Source: an uncultured Eubacteriales bacterium (GTDB lineage: Bacteria > Bacillota > Clostridia > Christensenellales > UMGS416). From it: DNA of 64,000 bases. Position numbers and translations under genes: made by a program. Each line of letters starts with the position of its first letter. Position 1 is the stretch's first letter. Positions 24,414 to 33,655 of this stretch are shown one piece after another. Below the pieces are notes generated by a model. The model saw only the letters and a list, made by a program, of their open reading frames with translations, was not told the DNA's origin and did not search any database. Location: positions 62,001 through 126,000 of the forward strand of contig UQLW01000001.1 of NCBI GenBank assembly GCA_900542005.1. The letters run 5' to 3'.

Positions 24414-25895
24414 TTAGGCAAAGGGATTTTCAGTTTTATACAGCATATGCTTCGGCTGGTTAAAGGCCACATCCTCCACGCCCAGAAGCCGCATGGCCGC
24501 AAAGAGGATCTTGCCGGCTTCGCCGAAGGCCACCGCGCCGTGATGGGGGTATCCCTTCTCGATCAGCACATGGCGGTAGAAGCGGCCCATCTCCGGGATG
24601 GCAAAGATACCGATCCCGCCGAAGGAGCGGGTCGCCACCGGCAGGATCTCACCCTGTGCCACATAGCTGTGCATGGAGGTATCGGCGGCGCTCTGCAGCC
24701 GGAAGAAGGTGATCCGTCCGCTCTTGAGGTCGCCCTCCAGGGTGCCCCGGCTGATATCCGGCTCCCCATCGGGCTCCAGGGATCGCTTCATAATCAGCTG
24801 ATAGCCCATATGGGGATTCTTCAGGTAGCAGGCCGGCGTATTGCCGCAGTGGAAGCCCATGAAGGTATCCTTCTGGGTATAGGCATATTTGCCCTGGATC
24901 TCGCTTTGGTAGATGTCGGCCGGCACCGTATTGTTGATATCCAGCAGCGTGGGGGCCGCGCCCGTGGCACAGCAGGCAATATATTCGCTGACCGCGCCCC
25001 AGATATCCACCTCGCAGGCAATGGGCATGCCCCTGGCGGCAAAGCGGCTGTTGACATAACAGGGCACGAAGCCAAACTGGGTCTGGAAGGCCGGCCAACA
25101 TTTATTGGCCATAACCACATACTGGGCGGCGCCCTTATGCCCCTCAATCCAATCCAGCAGCGTCAGCTCATACTGGGCCAGGCGGGGCAGCACGGCGGCA
25201 TAGGGATTTTCCCCGCCCAGCTCCGCCCGCATATCGGCCATAACCGATTCGATCCGGGGATCGCCGGCATGCTTTTGATAGGCCTCGAAAAGATCCAGCT
25301 CCGAATTCTCCTCAATGGATACGCCCAGATCGTAAAGCCCCTTGATCGGGGCGTTGCAGGCGATGAAGTCCTGGGGCCTAGGGCCGAAGGAGATGACCTT
25401 CAGGCCCTTGAGGCCCAGCAGCACCCGGGCAACGGCCTCAAAATCATGGATCATATCCGCCACCTCGGCGGCTGTGCCCACCGGATACTCGGGAATGTAG
25501 GCCTTCACGCCCCGCAGCTTCAGGCTGTAGCTGGCGTTAAGCATCCCGCAGTAGGCATCGCCCCGGCCGTCCACCAGGTCCTCGCCGCTCTCCTCCGCCG
25601 CGGCTGCGAACATCACCGGCCCCCCGAAGCGCTCCGCCAGCAGGGTTTCCGGTCCTTCCGGCCCAAAGTTGCCCAGATAGACCACCAGCGCGTTGACGCC
25701 GGCGGCTTTAAGCTCCTCCAGCGCCTGCATGGCGTCCCGTTCGTTTTCAATGATGGTGGGGATCTTCTCAATGGCGCCATAGCGGGCGTTATAGGCGGCG
25801 GTCAGGCTGTCCCGGCGGCGCTGGGACAGCGAAAGGGGGAAGCAATCGCGGCTGACTGCGACCACGCCGAGCTTGACACAGGGCAGATTCTTCAT
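24414..25895 (-). CDS. L-fucose/L-arabinose isomerase family protein
   Basis: 493 aa. Resembles the FucI/AraA-like superfamily: N-terminal Rossmann-like part with NALVVYLGNFGPEGPE, central KCWPAFQTQFGFVPCYVNSRFAARGMPIACEVDIWGAVSEY (Glu and Asp as likely metal ligands), then MGFHCGNTPACYL with the conserved HCGN, and a C-terminal barrel. The HCGN and CEVD pattern is typical of uncharacterised clostridial members, so the sugar cannot be named. Start at 25895 with AAAGGA 8 bases upstream. Probably co-transcribed with the MBL hydrolase. Confidence 0.82.
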   Translation of the reverse strand: MKNLPCVKLGVVAVSRDCFPLSLSQRRRDSLTAAYNARYGAIEKIPTIIENERDAMQALEELKAAGVNALVVYLGNFGPEGPETLLAERFGGPVMFAAAAEESGEDLVDGRGDAYCGMLNASYSLKLRGVKAYIPEYPVGTAAEVADMIHDFEAVARVLLGLKGLKVISFGPRPQDFIACNAPIKGLYDLGVSIEENSELDLFEAYQKHAGDPRIESVMADMRAELGGENPYAAVLPRLAQYELTLLDWIEGHKGAAQYVVMANKCWPAFQTQFGFVPCYVNSRFAARGMPIACEVDIWGAVSEYIACCATGAAPTLLDINNTVPADIYQSEIQGKYAYTQKDTFMGFHCGNTPACYLKNPHMGYQLIMKRSLEPDGEPDISRGTLEGDLKSGRITFFRLQSAADTSMHSYVAQGEILPVATRSFGGIGIFAIPEMGRFYRHVLIEKGYPHHGAVAFGEAGKILFAAMRLLGVEDVAFNQPKHMLYKTENPFA

Positions 25896-25997
25896 GTGAT
25901 TCGTCCTTTCCGTATCGTGATACTCCACTTTCATTTTCGACATGCCTCGCCGTTTCCCTGCCGGGCAGGCCGAATTCTTCTAGCGAAAACAACAGGC

Positions 25998-27098
25998 TTA
26001 GAGCCGGAAGCTGATGGGCTGGGGCAGCGTGATCCGTTCAAAGCTGGCCAGGCAGTAATTATCGGTCATACCGGCGATATAATCGGCGACCCGCCGGGGG
26101 CCGGGGTCGCCCAGCCGGGCATAGCAGGCCTCCAGGTCGTCCAGGTACTGGAAAAACGCCTGCTCCACCTCCCCACGGGGCTGTACCGGGCCGCGGGCGT
26201 AGCGTTCATAGCTTTCACACAGGTAGGCGTGCAGCTCTTTGACGATGCGCACGCAGTAGCCCTCATACTCCAAAAGCCTGGGGTGGCGGTAGATTCGGGC
26301 ATAATTAAACCGCTGCAGCTGGGTCAGCAGCTCATACTTTTCCGGGGAGTAGCCCATCTCGCCCTGCAGGGCCGATTGCTCAATGAGGTCGATGACCAGC
26401 GCGTTGATCATCTCCCCATTGGTCGTGCCCAATACCCGGGCGATCGGATCCGGTACATCCGCGCGGGTAATGAAGCCGGCGGCCAGCGCGTCCTCAATAT
26501 CCCGGCCAAGGTAGGCGATCTTATCGGCGAAGCGGACGGCGCAGCCCTCCCAGGTGGCGGGGCGGCGCGCCCTGTCCCGCTTCTCCTGGGGCGGGCGCAG
26601 GGTCTCGTCCGGTGTCAGCCGCTCGTCGATGCGCTCGCCGTTATGGCACACGATGGCGTCGCGTACCGCCCAGGTAAGGTTTAACCCCTGCCCATTGCGC
26701 GCCAGCAGGTCCACCACCCGAAGCGAATGCAGCTCATGCTCGAAGCCTTCCTCCGGCGCGCAGGCCGCCAGCGCCCGCTCCCCCGAATGGCCGAAGGGGG
26801 CGTGGCCCAGGTCGTGGCCCAGGCCGGCGGCATAGGCCAGCTCCGTGTCCAGCTGCCAGCCGTGATGGTTCAGGCCCCGGCATATGGTGGCCGCAATGGT
26901 GGCCACATGCAGCACATGCTCGATCCGCGTACAGATATGGTCGTTCTCCGGGGCAAAAAAGACCTGCGTCTTATGCTTCAGCCGCCGGAAAGGCGTTGAA
27001 TGGATAATCGCTGTCTGGTCACGAAAATAGTCGCCCCGCACGTCGCCCGCCCGGGGCCGCATACGCTGCCTCGCCAGCTGTGCCGGTAATCCCTTCAT
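25998..27098 (-). CDS. dGTPase-like deoxynucleotide triphosphohydrolase (HD domain)
   Basis: 366 aa. The HD-domain signature runs FRRLKHKTQVF, R-I-E-H-x-x-x-V, then AAGLGHDLGHAPFGHSGE, placing the H...HD...D metal ligands in the dGTPase order. C-terminal region RFADKIAYLGRDIEDAL also fits. Converts dGTP (or other dNTPs) to the nucleoside and triphosphate. Start at 27098 with a G-rich SD (AAGGGGGCGAG); an upstream extension has no SD and crosses the promoter. Promoter TTCCAT-17-TATAAT at 27123-27151 on the same strand. Confidence 0.88.
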   Translation of the reverse strand: MKGLPAQLARQRMRPRAGDVRGDYFRDQTAIIHSTPFRRLKHKTQVFFAPENDHICTRIEHVLHVATIAATICRGLNHHGWQLDTELAYAAGLGHDLGHAPFGHSGERALAACAPEEGFEHELHSLRVVDLLARNGQGLNLTWAVRDAIVCHNGERIDERLTPDETLRPPQEKRDRARRPATWEGCAVRFADKIAYLGRDIEDALAAGFITRADVPDPIARVLGTTNGEMINALVIDLIEQSALQGEMGYSPEKYELLTQLQRFNYARIYRHPRLLEYEGYCVRIVKELHAYLCESYERYARGPVQPRGEVEQAFFQYLDDLEACYARLGDPGPRRVADYIAGMTDNYCLASFERITLPQPISFRL

Positions 27099-27409
27099 GC
27101 CGCTCGCCCCCTTTTCTCTTCTATTATAATCGTTTTGCGCGCTATATGGAACAGGTTGACGGCTCCGGCGCGCCCTGTCCCGAAGCTTCCTCGGCAAACC
27201 AAAGCGCCAAGGCGCGCATCCGGCGCCGCCCGGTAAAGGCGCAGGGTTTCCTTCATTGTCCCACCTGGGCCGCCCATTGTCCATGGCCAATTACGCGAGG
27301 CGGCAAATGATTTTCACAACTTGATCAAAGGCAGTGCCCCCGCGCCCGTCAATATGGTATAATCATGGCAAATCCCAGCTATCTGCCGGGATAAAGGGAG
27401 GGCAATACC
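27099..27409. promoter_or_regulatory. Divergent intergenic region, dGTPase / serine hydrolase
   Basis: 311 bases without a supported gene. Minus strand: TTCCAT (27151-27146), 17-bp spacer, TATAAT (27128-27123) for the dGTPase gene. Plus strand: TATAAT at 27358-27363 before the serine hydrolase, no good -35. The middle is G+C-rich without repeats. Confidence 0.55.
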
Positions 27410-28879
27410 ATGCTGCATGATGCATCCCCCGAATCGCAGGGGATCCCCAGCGCTCAGATCGCCGCTTACCTGGAGATGCTTGACAAGCATCATCTCGCCA
27501 TGCACGACGTGCTTATTTCCCGGGGGGACAGGATCCTGCTGGAGGCCTACTATGCCCCCTTCCGCCCGGGCGAGGCACACCGCCTCTATTCCGTAACCAA
27601 AAGCTTTGTTGCCCTGGCTGTCGGCTTTGCCCTGGAGGATGGGCTTCTTTCCCTCGACGATCCCATGTCCAAATATTTTGGCCGCGAGCTGGAAGGCCAG
27701 CCTGACCGTCATCTGCGCGGTCAGACGGTCCGCCACATGATGATGATGAGCACGGCCAAGCCCGGGGAGAACTGGTTTGCCGCCCGCACCTCCGACCGGG
27801 TGCGCCTTTATTTCCAGAACAAGCGCCCGGAAACGCGGGAGCCCGGCAAGGCCTTTGAATACGATTCCAGCGGCACCTTTGTCATTGGCGCGCTGGTGGA
27901 GCGGCTCACCGGCAAGAAGCTTTTGGATTATCTTCGGGAAAAGCTTTTCGACCGGATCGGCGTTTCCACGAGGGTCAGGGCGCTGTCCTGCCCCGGCGGC
28001 CATACCTGGAGCGACTCCGCCTTCCTCATGCCGCCGGACGACCTTTGGCGTGTCGCGCGCTTTGTCCTCAACGGCGGCCGCTGGGATGGGAAGCAGCTGC
28101 TTTCTCCCGAATATATCCGCGAGGCGACCTCTAAGCTTATTTCCACCGGCGATGGTTACGGCATCGAACGGCAGGGCTACGGCTTCTACATCTGGAAGGC
28201 CTATGGGGAGGGCTTTTTCTTCAACGGCATGGGTTGTCAGTTGGCGCTTTGCGTGCCAGAAAAGGACCTTATTTTGATCTGCAATGCCGATAACCAGGGC
28301 AATGAGGCGGCTAAGGATATCATCCTCGACGGATTTTATCAGATGATTGTCGCCCATGCCGGCGATCCGCTGCCCGAGGATCCGCCGGCCGCGCAGGCGC
28401 TGGCCCGGATAACCGGCGACCTGCAGCTTTTCTCCGCCTATGGAAGCCCCTGCCAACCGATGGCGGAAAAGATCAACGGCGCCGTCTATGGCCTCGGCCC
28501 CAACCCCATGGGCATCTCCCGCCTCTCGCTGGCCTTCTCCGGCAGCGAGGGCGTCCTTACCTATACCAACGCCCAGGGCGAAAAGCGGCTCCCCTTCGGC
28601 CTATGCGGGAACCGTTTCTGCGATTTCCCCCAGCAGGGCTATGCCGATCAGGTGGGCTCCGTCCCCGGCGGCCGGCTGTACCGCTGCGCCGCCTCCGCCG
28701 CCTGGAAGGACACCCGCACCCTATGGCTCAAGGTGCAGGTCATTGACGACTATCTGGGCAACATGGACGCGCTTTTCACCTTCTCCGAGGATGGGCGGGA
28801 GCTTTCCCTTACCATGCGCAAAACCGCCGAGGATTTCCTGGATGAATATGAGGGCGACGCTGCCGGCCGCCGTCAATAG
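27410..28879 (+). CDS. Serine hydrolase of the beta-lactamase/class C family
   Basis: 489 aa. The N-terminal two thirds is a penicillin-binding-protein-like fold: S-V-T-K (Ser61/Lys64) is the SxxK nucleophile motif and FEYDSSGTFVIGALVE carries the Tyr-x-Ser motif. The C-terminal 130 residues form an extra beta-rich domain, as in many esterase-type members. No signal peptide, so a cytoplasmic esterase or peptidase is likelier than a beta-lactamase. SD GGGAGG 7 bases before ATG. Monocistronic, with its own terminator. Confidence 0.85.
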   Translation: MLHDASPESQGIPSAQIAAYLEMLDKHHLAMHDVLISRGDRILLEAYYAPFRPGEAHRLYSVTKSFVALAVGFALEDGLLSLDDPMSKYFGRELEGQPDRHLRGQTVRHMMMMSTAKPGENWFAARTSDRVRLYFQNKRPETREPGKAFEYDSSGTFVIGALVERLTGKKLLDYLREKLFDRIGVSTRVRALSCPGGHTWSDSAFLMPPDDLWRVARFVLNGGRWDGKQLLSPEYIREATSKLISTGDGYGIERQGYGFYIWKAYGEGFFFNGMGCQLALCVPEKDLILICNADNQGNEAAKDIILDGFYQMIVAHAGDPLPEDPPAAQALARITGDLQLFSAYGSPCQPMAEKINGAVYGLGPNPMGISRLSLAFSGSEGVLTYTNAQGEKRLPFGLCGNRFCDFPQQGYADQVGSVPGGRLYRCAASAAWKDTRTLWLKVQVIDDYLGNMDALFTFSEDGRELSLTMRKTAEDFLDEYEGDAAGRRQ

Positions 28880-28908
28880 GGATCTTGGATCATGCAATGA
28901 AGATACAG

Positions 28909-28939
28909 AAAGGGCGCGCTGCCTGGCAGCGCGCCCTTT
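28909..28939. terminator. Bidirectional terminator, serine hydrolase / GDPD
   Basis: Perfect 15-bp inverted repeat starting AAAGGGCGCG, loop essentially GCCTGGC; two genes converge on it. Confidence 0.85.
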
Positions 28940-28966
28940 GCTTTGCCTTTGTCCATTCCCGGGGCC

Positions 28967-29809
28967 TCAGCCCTTGGCCGTTGCCGCCCTCTTTTCCAGA
29001 TATGCCCGGCACATCTGTACCCAGTCGGTCTGGATAATATCATATCCCGCATCGGCCAGCCAGCCCCAGCCCTCATCCGGGTTTCCCATAAGGGAGCGGT
29101 CGTCGCTGTGCCCCGCGGCCAGCACGGCCCGGAAATCATATACGATGGCGTTGACCCAAAGCAGCAGGCCCCGGTCATGCATCCATGCCCGGTAGTCCGC
29201 CTGCGCCGTTGGGCTTTGCCCGGTGGTAAAGAGCACTTCCGCTCCGATGTAGCGCAGCCTCCGCTTCAGCAGCAGCTCGCAGCAGGTATCCCTTTCGGAA
29301 ACAATGGGCATATAGGGCAAATCCGGTGCATACGCCTCCACCTGGTCAAACCAAAAGGGCTCGGCAGCCGTTTTGACGATCACCTGATCCTGCATGCCCA
29401 GGCGGCGCACCACCGCTGTGATCTCCGGCATACAGGTCCAGAACTTATCGATATTCACGAAGCAACGCCCCTTCAGGAGGGCAAGCGTCTCCTCCAGGCG
29501 GCCGACGCGGTGCTCGGTGGCCGTGCCATCCTGGTTCAGGAAGCGCAGCGCCTCCACCTCCTGGGCCGTCATATCCTGGATCAGCCGTTCGCTGCCAAGG
29601 TGGGGGCGCTCCATGCCCGGATGAAAGACGAACAGCGCGCCGTCCGCGCTTCGGGCCACATCCAGCTCCACGATATCTGCGCCCTGGCGCAGGGCGATCT
29701 CATAGGCAGCCAGGGTATTGCAGGGGATATTGCCCCCGGCTGTGCCCCGGTGGGCCGCCAGCAGCGGGCGGCCGCCTCTCTCATTGATCCTATCCCACAG
29801 GGCCTTCAT
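28967..29809 (-). CDS. Glycerophosphodiester phosphodiesterase family protein
   Basis: 280 aa TIM barrel of the GDPD family. Catalytic motifs: AAHRG near residue 20, ADIVELDVARSADGALFVFHPGMER (E-x-D and second His), FVNIDKFW and a late IIQTD. No signal peptide. Family members split glycerophosphodiesters to glycerol-3-phosphate and an alcohol. Last gene of a four-gene minus-strand group, 44 bases after the GH28-type gene. The position next to a glycosidase is unusual; it may act on a glycan-linked phosphodiester, but that is a guess. Confidence 0.87.
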   Translation of the reverse strand: MKALWDRINERGGRPLLAAHRGTAGGNIPCNTLAAYEIALRQGADIVELDVARSADGALFVFHPGMERPHLGSERLIQDMTAQEVEALRFLNQDGTATEHRVGRLEETLALLKGRCFVNIDKFWTCMPEITAVVRRLGMQDQVIVKTAAEPFWFDQVEAYAPDLPYMPIVSERDTCCELLLKRRLRYIGAEVLFTTGQSPTAQADYRAWMHDRGLLLWVNAIVYDFRAVLAAGHSDDRSLMGNPDEGWGWLADAGYDIIQTDWVQMCRAYLEKRAATAKG

Positions 29810-29853
29810 GCTCTTTCCCTCCTTTTATCATCCCGTCCCCGGCTTATCCATCC

Positions 29854-31407
29854 CTAGCGGATCACAATATCCCGGGCGAAATCCATGACCTTTACCCTCG
29901 CCGCCTCAAGGGTAGTCACCGCTTTGCCGTTCAGCCGCAGGTTTTCGATGAGGATATCCCGGGTATCGTGTTCGTCGTCAAAGCCCTGAAAGGTAGACGG
30001 CGGCATTTCCGGCGCGGTCACATCGATATTGCGGAACACAATATGCCGGTTCCGGCCCCGCCGGTTCAGCCCTCCGGAATACTCCGGATGCTGGTAAACG
30101 ATGGCGCACATCAGCTCGGGCATGTAGCTGTCATCCGCCCGCTCCGGGTAGGCCTCGCCGTCCCGGACCTGCAGGTAGGGCCTGCGGCTGGCGCCGTCGT
30201 ATTCCACCCGAATGTCCTCAAATAGCACGTCGTGCACATGGGCATAATCCACGTTCTGCACATCCATCACGATGTGGCAGGCCCGGATGATATCACAATT
30301 GCGGAAAACAATATGGTCGATCTCCTCCACCCGGGTTTCCGCGCCGATCTCCAGGCAGCGGCCCCAGTCGCACCAGATCACGCAGTTTTCCGCCAGGTAA
30401 TCGCGGCAATCCTGGCTGTATACGGGCTTTTCATCCTTCCCCTCCGGCGTTACGACGCCGAAGTTCCCTTTTATGCACAGGGCGTCGTCATAGGTGCGGA
30501 TAAAGCAGTTCTCAATATGGATACGCTGGCAGTTGTGCAGGTCAATGCCGTCGGAATTATAACGCCAGCAGCCGATAATCTTCACCCGGTCGATGTGCAC
30601 GTCTACGCAGCCCAGCAGGGCAATGTTGTATACCAGCGAATCCCGGATGGTGATTCCCTCGATGGTCAGTCCCCGGCAGTCCCGGATATCGATGGTGTTG
30701 GCCCGCCGGGCGTTGCCCACGTCAAAGCTGCCCACCTTGCCCATGCAGATATCGTCGCCATCCTCTACCACGCCGGACAAAGCCCCGCCCTCTGCCGGCG
30801 GGGGCTCCACCTGGAAAAGGATCTCCTCCTTATTGTGGGAATTATCCAGGATTCCGCGGCCCATAATGCGCACATGCTCCACGTCCTTGGCCTCGACCGT
30901 GGCGTAAAGCACCGCCCCCTCATCCAGATACAGCGTCTGGTTGCTGGTCAGGGTGATGACCCCGCGCTCATGGATGCCGGGGCCAAAATAGAGGACATTG
31001 GGATCCTCCGGGGAAACGGCATCTTGCTCCGGAGGATCCGCCAGGATATGCAGCGCGTGATGGTGGCCGTCAAGCTCCAACGTATATCCGCCCGGCTCGG
31101 TCAGCGCAAAGCTCAGCCTGCGCCCCTGCCGCGTAAGTTTTACCCCCTTGGACAAGGGCCGGATCACCGCCCTCTCAAAATCGCGGTCCGCCTCTACCGT
31201 AATCATGGCCTGCCCCGCCATGGAGAAGGAGACAAAGCCCGCCAGCTCCGACTGTGCAATTTCCCGCTGGTGGCCCGGCCAGCGCCGGTTGATGGGCGCG
31301 GCAGATACCCGCATCTGCCGCAGCGGCGCAGGCTTTCCGTCAATCAACACGCTATAACCTGCAGCCAGGGATTCGCCCTGTGGAATCGGATAAATATGGG
31401 ATGCCAT
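29854..31407 (-). CDS. Glycoside hydrolase family 28-type protein (polygalacturonase-like)
   Basis: 517 aa. N-terminal beta-sandwich of about 130 residues, then a right-handed beta-helix. GH28 core: WRYNSDGIDLHNC (the N-x-D motif), IRTYDDALCIKG (the DD motif) and a row of IDNCxI-type coils. The usual G-H-G step is less clear. It would hydrolyse galacturonan or a related polymer, but no signal peptide is present, so it may act on imported oligosaccharides. Start at 31407 (AAAGG 8 bases upstream). 17 bases downstream of the Fpg-like gene in the same operon. Confidence 0.82.
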   Translation of the reverse strand: MASHIYPIPQGESLAAGYSVLIDGKPAPLRQMRVSAAPINRRWPGHQREIAQSELAGFVSFSMAGQAMITVEADRDFERAVIRPLSKGVKLTRQGRRLSFALTEPGGYTLELDGHHHALHILADPPEQDAVSPEDPNVLYFGPGIHERGVITLTSNQTLYLDEGAVLYATVEAKDVEHVRIMGRGILDNSHNKEEILFQVEPPPAEGGALSGVVEDGDDICMGKVGSFDVGNARRANTIDIRDCRGLTIEGITIRDSLVYNIALLGCVDVHIDRVKIIGCWRYNSDGIDLHNCQRIHIENCFIRTYDDALCIKGNFGVVTPEGKDEKPVYSQDCRDYLAENCVIWCDWGRCLEIGAETRVEEIDHIVFRNCDIIRACHIVMDVQNVDYAHVHDVLFEDIRVEYDGASRRPYLQVRDGEAYPERADDSYMPELMCAIVYQHPEYSGGLNRRGRNRHIVFRNIDVTAPEMPPSTFQGFDDEHDTRDILIENLRLNGKAVTTLEAARVKVMDFARDIVIR

Positions 31408-31424
31408 TGAAACACGCCTTTCTT

Positions 31425-32261
31425 TTATTGCTTTACTGGTTGACACTTGGGGCAGTAATAGATATTCCCGCCAAGATACGCCTGCCGGACGAGCCCACCG
31501 CCGCAATGGGGGCAGGGAAGCTGATACGTTTTACTGGACAGCATGGTTGGGTACCGCCGCGGGCGCCCGAAAAGATCCCTTTCCGTGCTGCGTCCGCCCT
31601 CGTCCGTCATGGCCCGCAGCGTGTCCTTCACACTGTGGTACAGCCCCTTGAGCTCCCCATCGGTCAGCAGGCCCAGCTTTGTTTTGGGGTTCACGCCCGC
31701 CATAAAGAGGATGTCCTGCAAAACGCCGTTGCCCAGCCCGGGAATGCGCTGCTCTGTGGCGAGAAAGGCCTTTACGCTGATTGACGGCTTGCTCACGCCG
31801 CGGCGCAGGCTGTCGAAATACGCTTCATCGAAGGCCTCGGACAGCGGGGACGGCTTTGCTCTGGCCCCCTGAAGGTATTCGTTATCCCTCATGCCGCCTT
31901 CGGGGAAAACCCATATCCCCCCATACATCTGAATGGTGCACAGAAGGCTGCACCCATCATCCAGCTCTATATGCAGCTGGTGCTTGGCCGGATGCTTTTC
32001 TCCGGGGCCATAGAGGCGGAGGTTCGCGCCATCGCTCACCGCCAGGCGCGTCTGCCCGATATGAAGCTGAGCGAATCCCCCGAAGGATGAGGCCCCGTCG
32101 ATCCTCCTCCCCTCAAGCTGCGGCGCATATTGGGCCGGGTCGCCATAATAAAAGGCAAACCTATGGGGCGACGCTGCCGCAGCCACCCGCACAATGCGCC
32201 GCCCAACCAGGCTCGTCCGCATCTCCTGGGCCAAATTCGCCGCTTCCGGTATTTCAATCAT
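31425..32261 (-). CDS. Fpg/Nei-family DNA glycosylase-like protein lacking the N-terminal proline
   Basis: 278 aa with the full Fpg/Nei layout: N-terminal beta sandwich, helix-two-turn-helix (RIPGLGNGVLQDILFMAGVNPKTK) and a C-terminal four-Cys zinc finger (CPHC...CPKC). The protein starts MIEIPEA; Fpg/Nei enzymes start MPELPE with Pro2 as the catalytic nucleophile. Here Pro2 is Ile while Glu3 and the rest are kept. Either a different amine (a Lys) does the chemistry or the protein binds damage without cutting. GGTGRxxxERDLFGRPRRYPTM ends the core. Overlaps the upstream Cys-rich gene by 4 bases. Confidence 0.82.
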   Translation of the reverse strand: MIEIPEAANLAQEMRTSLVGRRIVRVAAAASPHRFAFYYGDPAQYAPQLEGRRIDGASSFGGFAQLHIGQTRLAVSDGANLRLYGPGEKHPAKHQLHIELDDGCSLLCTIQMYGGIWVFPEGGMRDNEYLQGARAKPSPLSEAFDEAYFDSLRRGVSKPSISVKAFLATEQRIPGLGNGVLQDILFMAGVNPKTKLGLLTDGELKGLYHSVKDTLRAMTDEGGRSTERDLFGRPRRYPTMLSSKTYQLPCPHCGGGLVRQAYLGGNIYYCPKCQPVKQ

Positions 32262-32875
32262 GGCGTACCCTCCTGCGGCGTCAGCTCAAAGACGCACCCC
32301 TTTTTTCCCGCTGTGCTCAAGGCTGTGCTAATCGCCCGCACCCTCAGCTTCCTGCCCAGCGCGGTTTGGACATGGTGCTTGATATGGCCGGCGCAGCAGT
32401 AGCAATAGCTGACCGGCATAGCCTGCTCCGTCACCGGCAGGCATGGGCAGCCGTGCTCCTCCCCCTCACCGGCAAAGGCTACGATGACCCGTCCATCTTC
32501 CGTCAGCCGCGCCGAATGGCCCACAATGTAAGGCGTCCGGCTCAGCGCCTCCACCCGTGCTTCAAGGGAATCGTGGTCCTGGTAAATAGCCCGCGCCAGC
32601 GTGTGCCGCTTGCCGCCTGTGCAGCAGGCGCACATCTCCCGCAGCGGCTGCCAGCGCTGCTGCGGCAGGCGCGCTTCCATCCGCTCCATTGCGCCCTGCA
32701 TCCACCGGCGCACCGCCATTGCGTCCCTGGGGTCAACAGCTTCACCGCCGGCCAGAATCGCCTCCGCCTCCGGCGCGTCAACATTCATCCGCTGAAGCGC
32801 CGCCGCCAGCTCCCTGACCTTCCCCTCAAATTGCTGAAACTGCTCCCGCTCGTTCGCCGTCAATGATCGGATCAT
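32258..32875 (-). CDS. Cysteine-rich protein of unknown function
   Basis: 205 aa, not firmly recognised (possibly the DUF6144-type family seen in Clostridia). Helical first half, then three Cys clusters: CACC-TGG-K-H, HGCPCLPV and YCYCCAGHIKHHVQ. The final part ends GKKGCVFELTP. The eight or so cysteines with nearby histidines suggest metal binding or a redox role, possibly related to V4R-like or ATC-hydrolase-like domains. SD GGAGGAGGG before the ATG. It overlaps the Fpg-like gene by ATGA, so the two are probably made together. Confidence 0.6.
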   Translation of the reverse strand: MIRSLTANEREQFQQFEGKVRELAAALQRMNVDAPEAEAILAGGEAVDPRDAMAVRRWMQGAMERMEARLPQQRWQPLREMCACCTGGKRHTLARAIYQDHDSLEARVEALSRTPYIVGHSARLTEDGRVIVAFAGEGEEHGCPCLPVTEQAMPVSYCYCCAGHIKHHVQTALGRKLRVRAISTALSTAGKKGCVFELTPQEGTP

Positions 32876-32954
32876 CCTATACCCTCCTCCCCGGCATCCC
32901 CATGCCGGCTGCTGATAGGATCAATTTCGACGCAAACCGCGCTTTCCCTTCCAG

Positions 32955-32985
32955 GAAAAAGCCGCCGTATGCATTCCGGCGGCTT
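32955..32985 (-). terminator. Terminator after the ABC permease operon
   Basis: 9-bp stem AAGCCGCCG / CGGCGGCTT followed on the minus strand by TTTTTCC. It insulates the ABC operon (33005-36721) from the Cys-rich/Fpg operon below it. Confidence 0.82.
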
Positions 32986-33004
32986 GTACAAATTTTTCAT
33001 CCCA

Positions 33005-33655
33005 TTACCGGGGGCGAAGCCAAAGCTGGCCAATCCCCCACCCAAAGGTGCCGATCGCCAGGCAGCGAGGGACCAACACATCCAGCACATAGCCTTCCGG
33101 CGCCATCCCCGTCAGCGAATAAATAAAATTTAGCTGTGGCAGGTCCCGGTAAAGCATCAGCTGCAGGCAGACGAAAGCCGCCACCAGCACAAGGCCCATA
33201 CTCACCTTCCGCGTGGCGCACAGGGCCAGAAAGCCTATGCCCATGACTGCATAGCCCTGCAGCAGCGTCAGTGTGAAGAGATTGACCCAAGGGATCCGCA
33301 TGATGGCCGCTATGGCGGCGCATACCAGCGCAGCCGCAGCCCCATAGAGCCCGAAGAAGCGCGCCTGCCGGATAAGGCCCCAGTATAGCGGGGTACGGGC
33401 GTAGGTAAAGCCCAGTTCACCGCCCTCGGTATCTAAAAGGGCCTGCATCAGCATCAGCGTACCATAGGCGCCCAACGACGGAATCAGCGCCTCCAGCGCC
33501 GGCAGCGTTACGGTGTTGGGCAGGTCCTGCCGGTCCAGATTGACCTGCACAAAATAGGCCGTCACCACAAAAAGGATTCCGATGATCCCGGCGGCTGCCA
33601 GGTGCCCGCTGATTTCCCGAAGGTCATGACGGAATTCCCGCAGCACACGCTTCAT
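33005..33655 (-). CDS. Small ABC-2-type membrane protein
   Basis: 216 aa, about six membrane segments (first at residues 18-38), no cytoplasmic enzyme domain. Third gene of an ABC system; it overlaps the ATPase gene by 4 bases. Likely a second, short permease or accessory subunit. Contains a LALCATRKVSMGLVLVAAFVCLQLMLY segment pair; no family name can be given beyond ABC-2-like. Confidence 0.7.
   Translation of the reverse strand: MKRVLREFRHDLREISGHLAAAGIIGILFVVTAYFVQVNLDRQDLPNTVTLPALEALIPSLGAYGTLMLMQALLDTEGGELGFTYARTPLYWGLIRQARFFGLYGAAAALVCAAIAAIMRIPWVNLFTLTLLQGYAVMGIGFLALCATRKVSMGLVLVAAFVCLQLMLYRDLPQLNFIYSLTGMAPEGYVLDVLVPRCLAIGTFGWGIGQLWLRPR

Noticed and set aside
24336..26684. 782-codon plus-strand open frame
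   Set aside because: Antisense to the fucose-isomerase-family and dGTPase genes; His/Gly/Gln/Arg-rich composition typical of shadow frames in high-GC DNA.
27095..27277. 60-codon minus-strand frame ahead of the dGTPase gene
   Set aside because: Overlaps the dGTPase promoter and start; composition looks random, SD is poor.
27410..28879. Secreted beta-lactamase
   Set aside because: SxxK is present but there is no signal peptide and no KTG-type third motif was seen; an esterase-type role is more likely.
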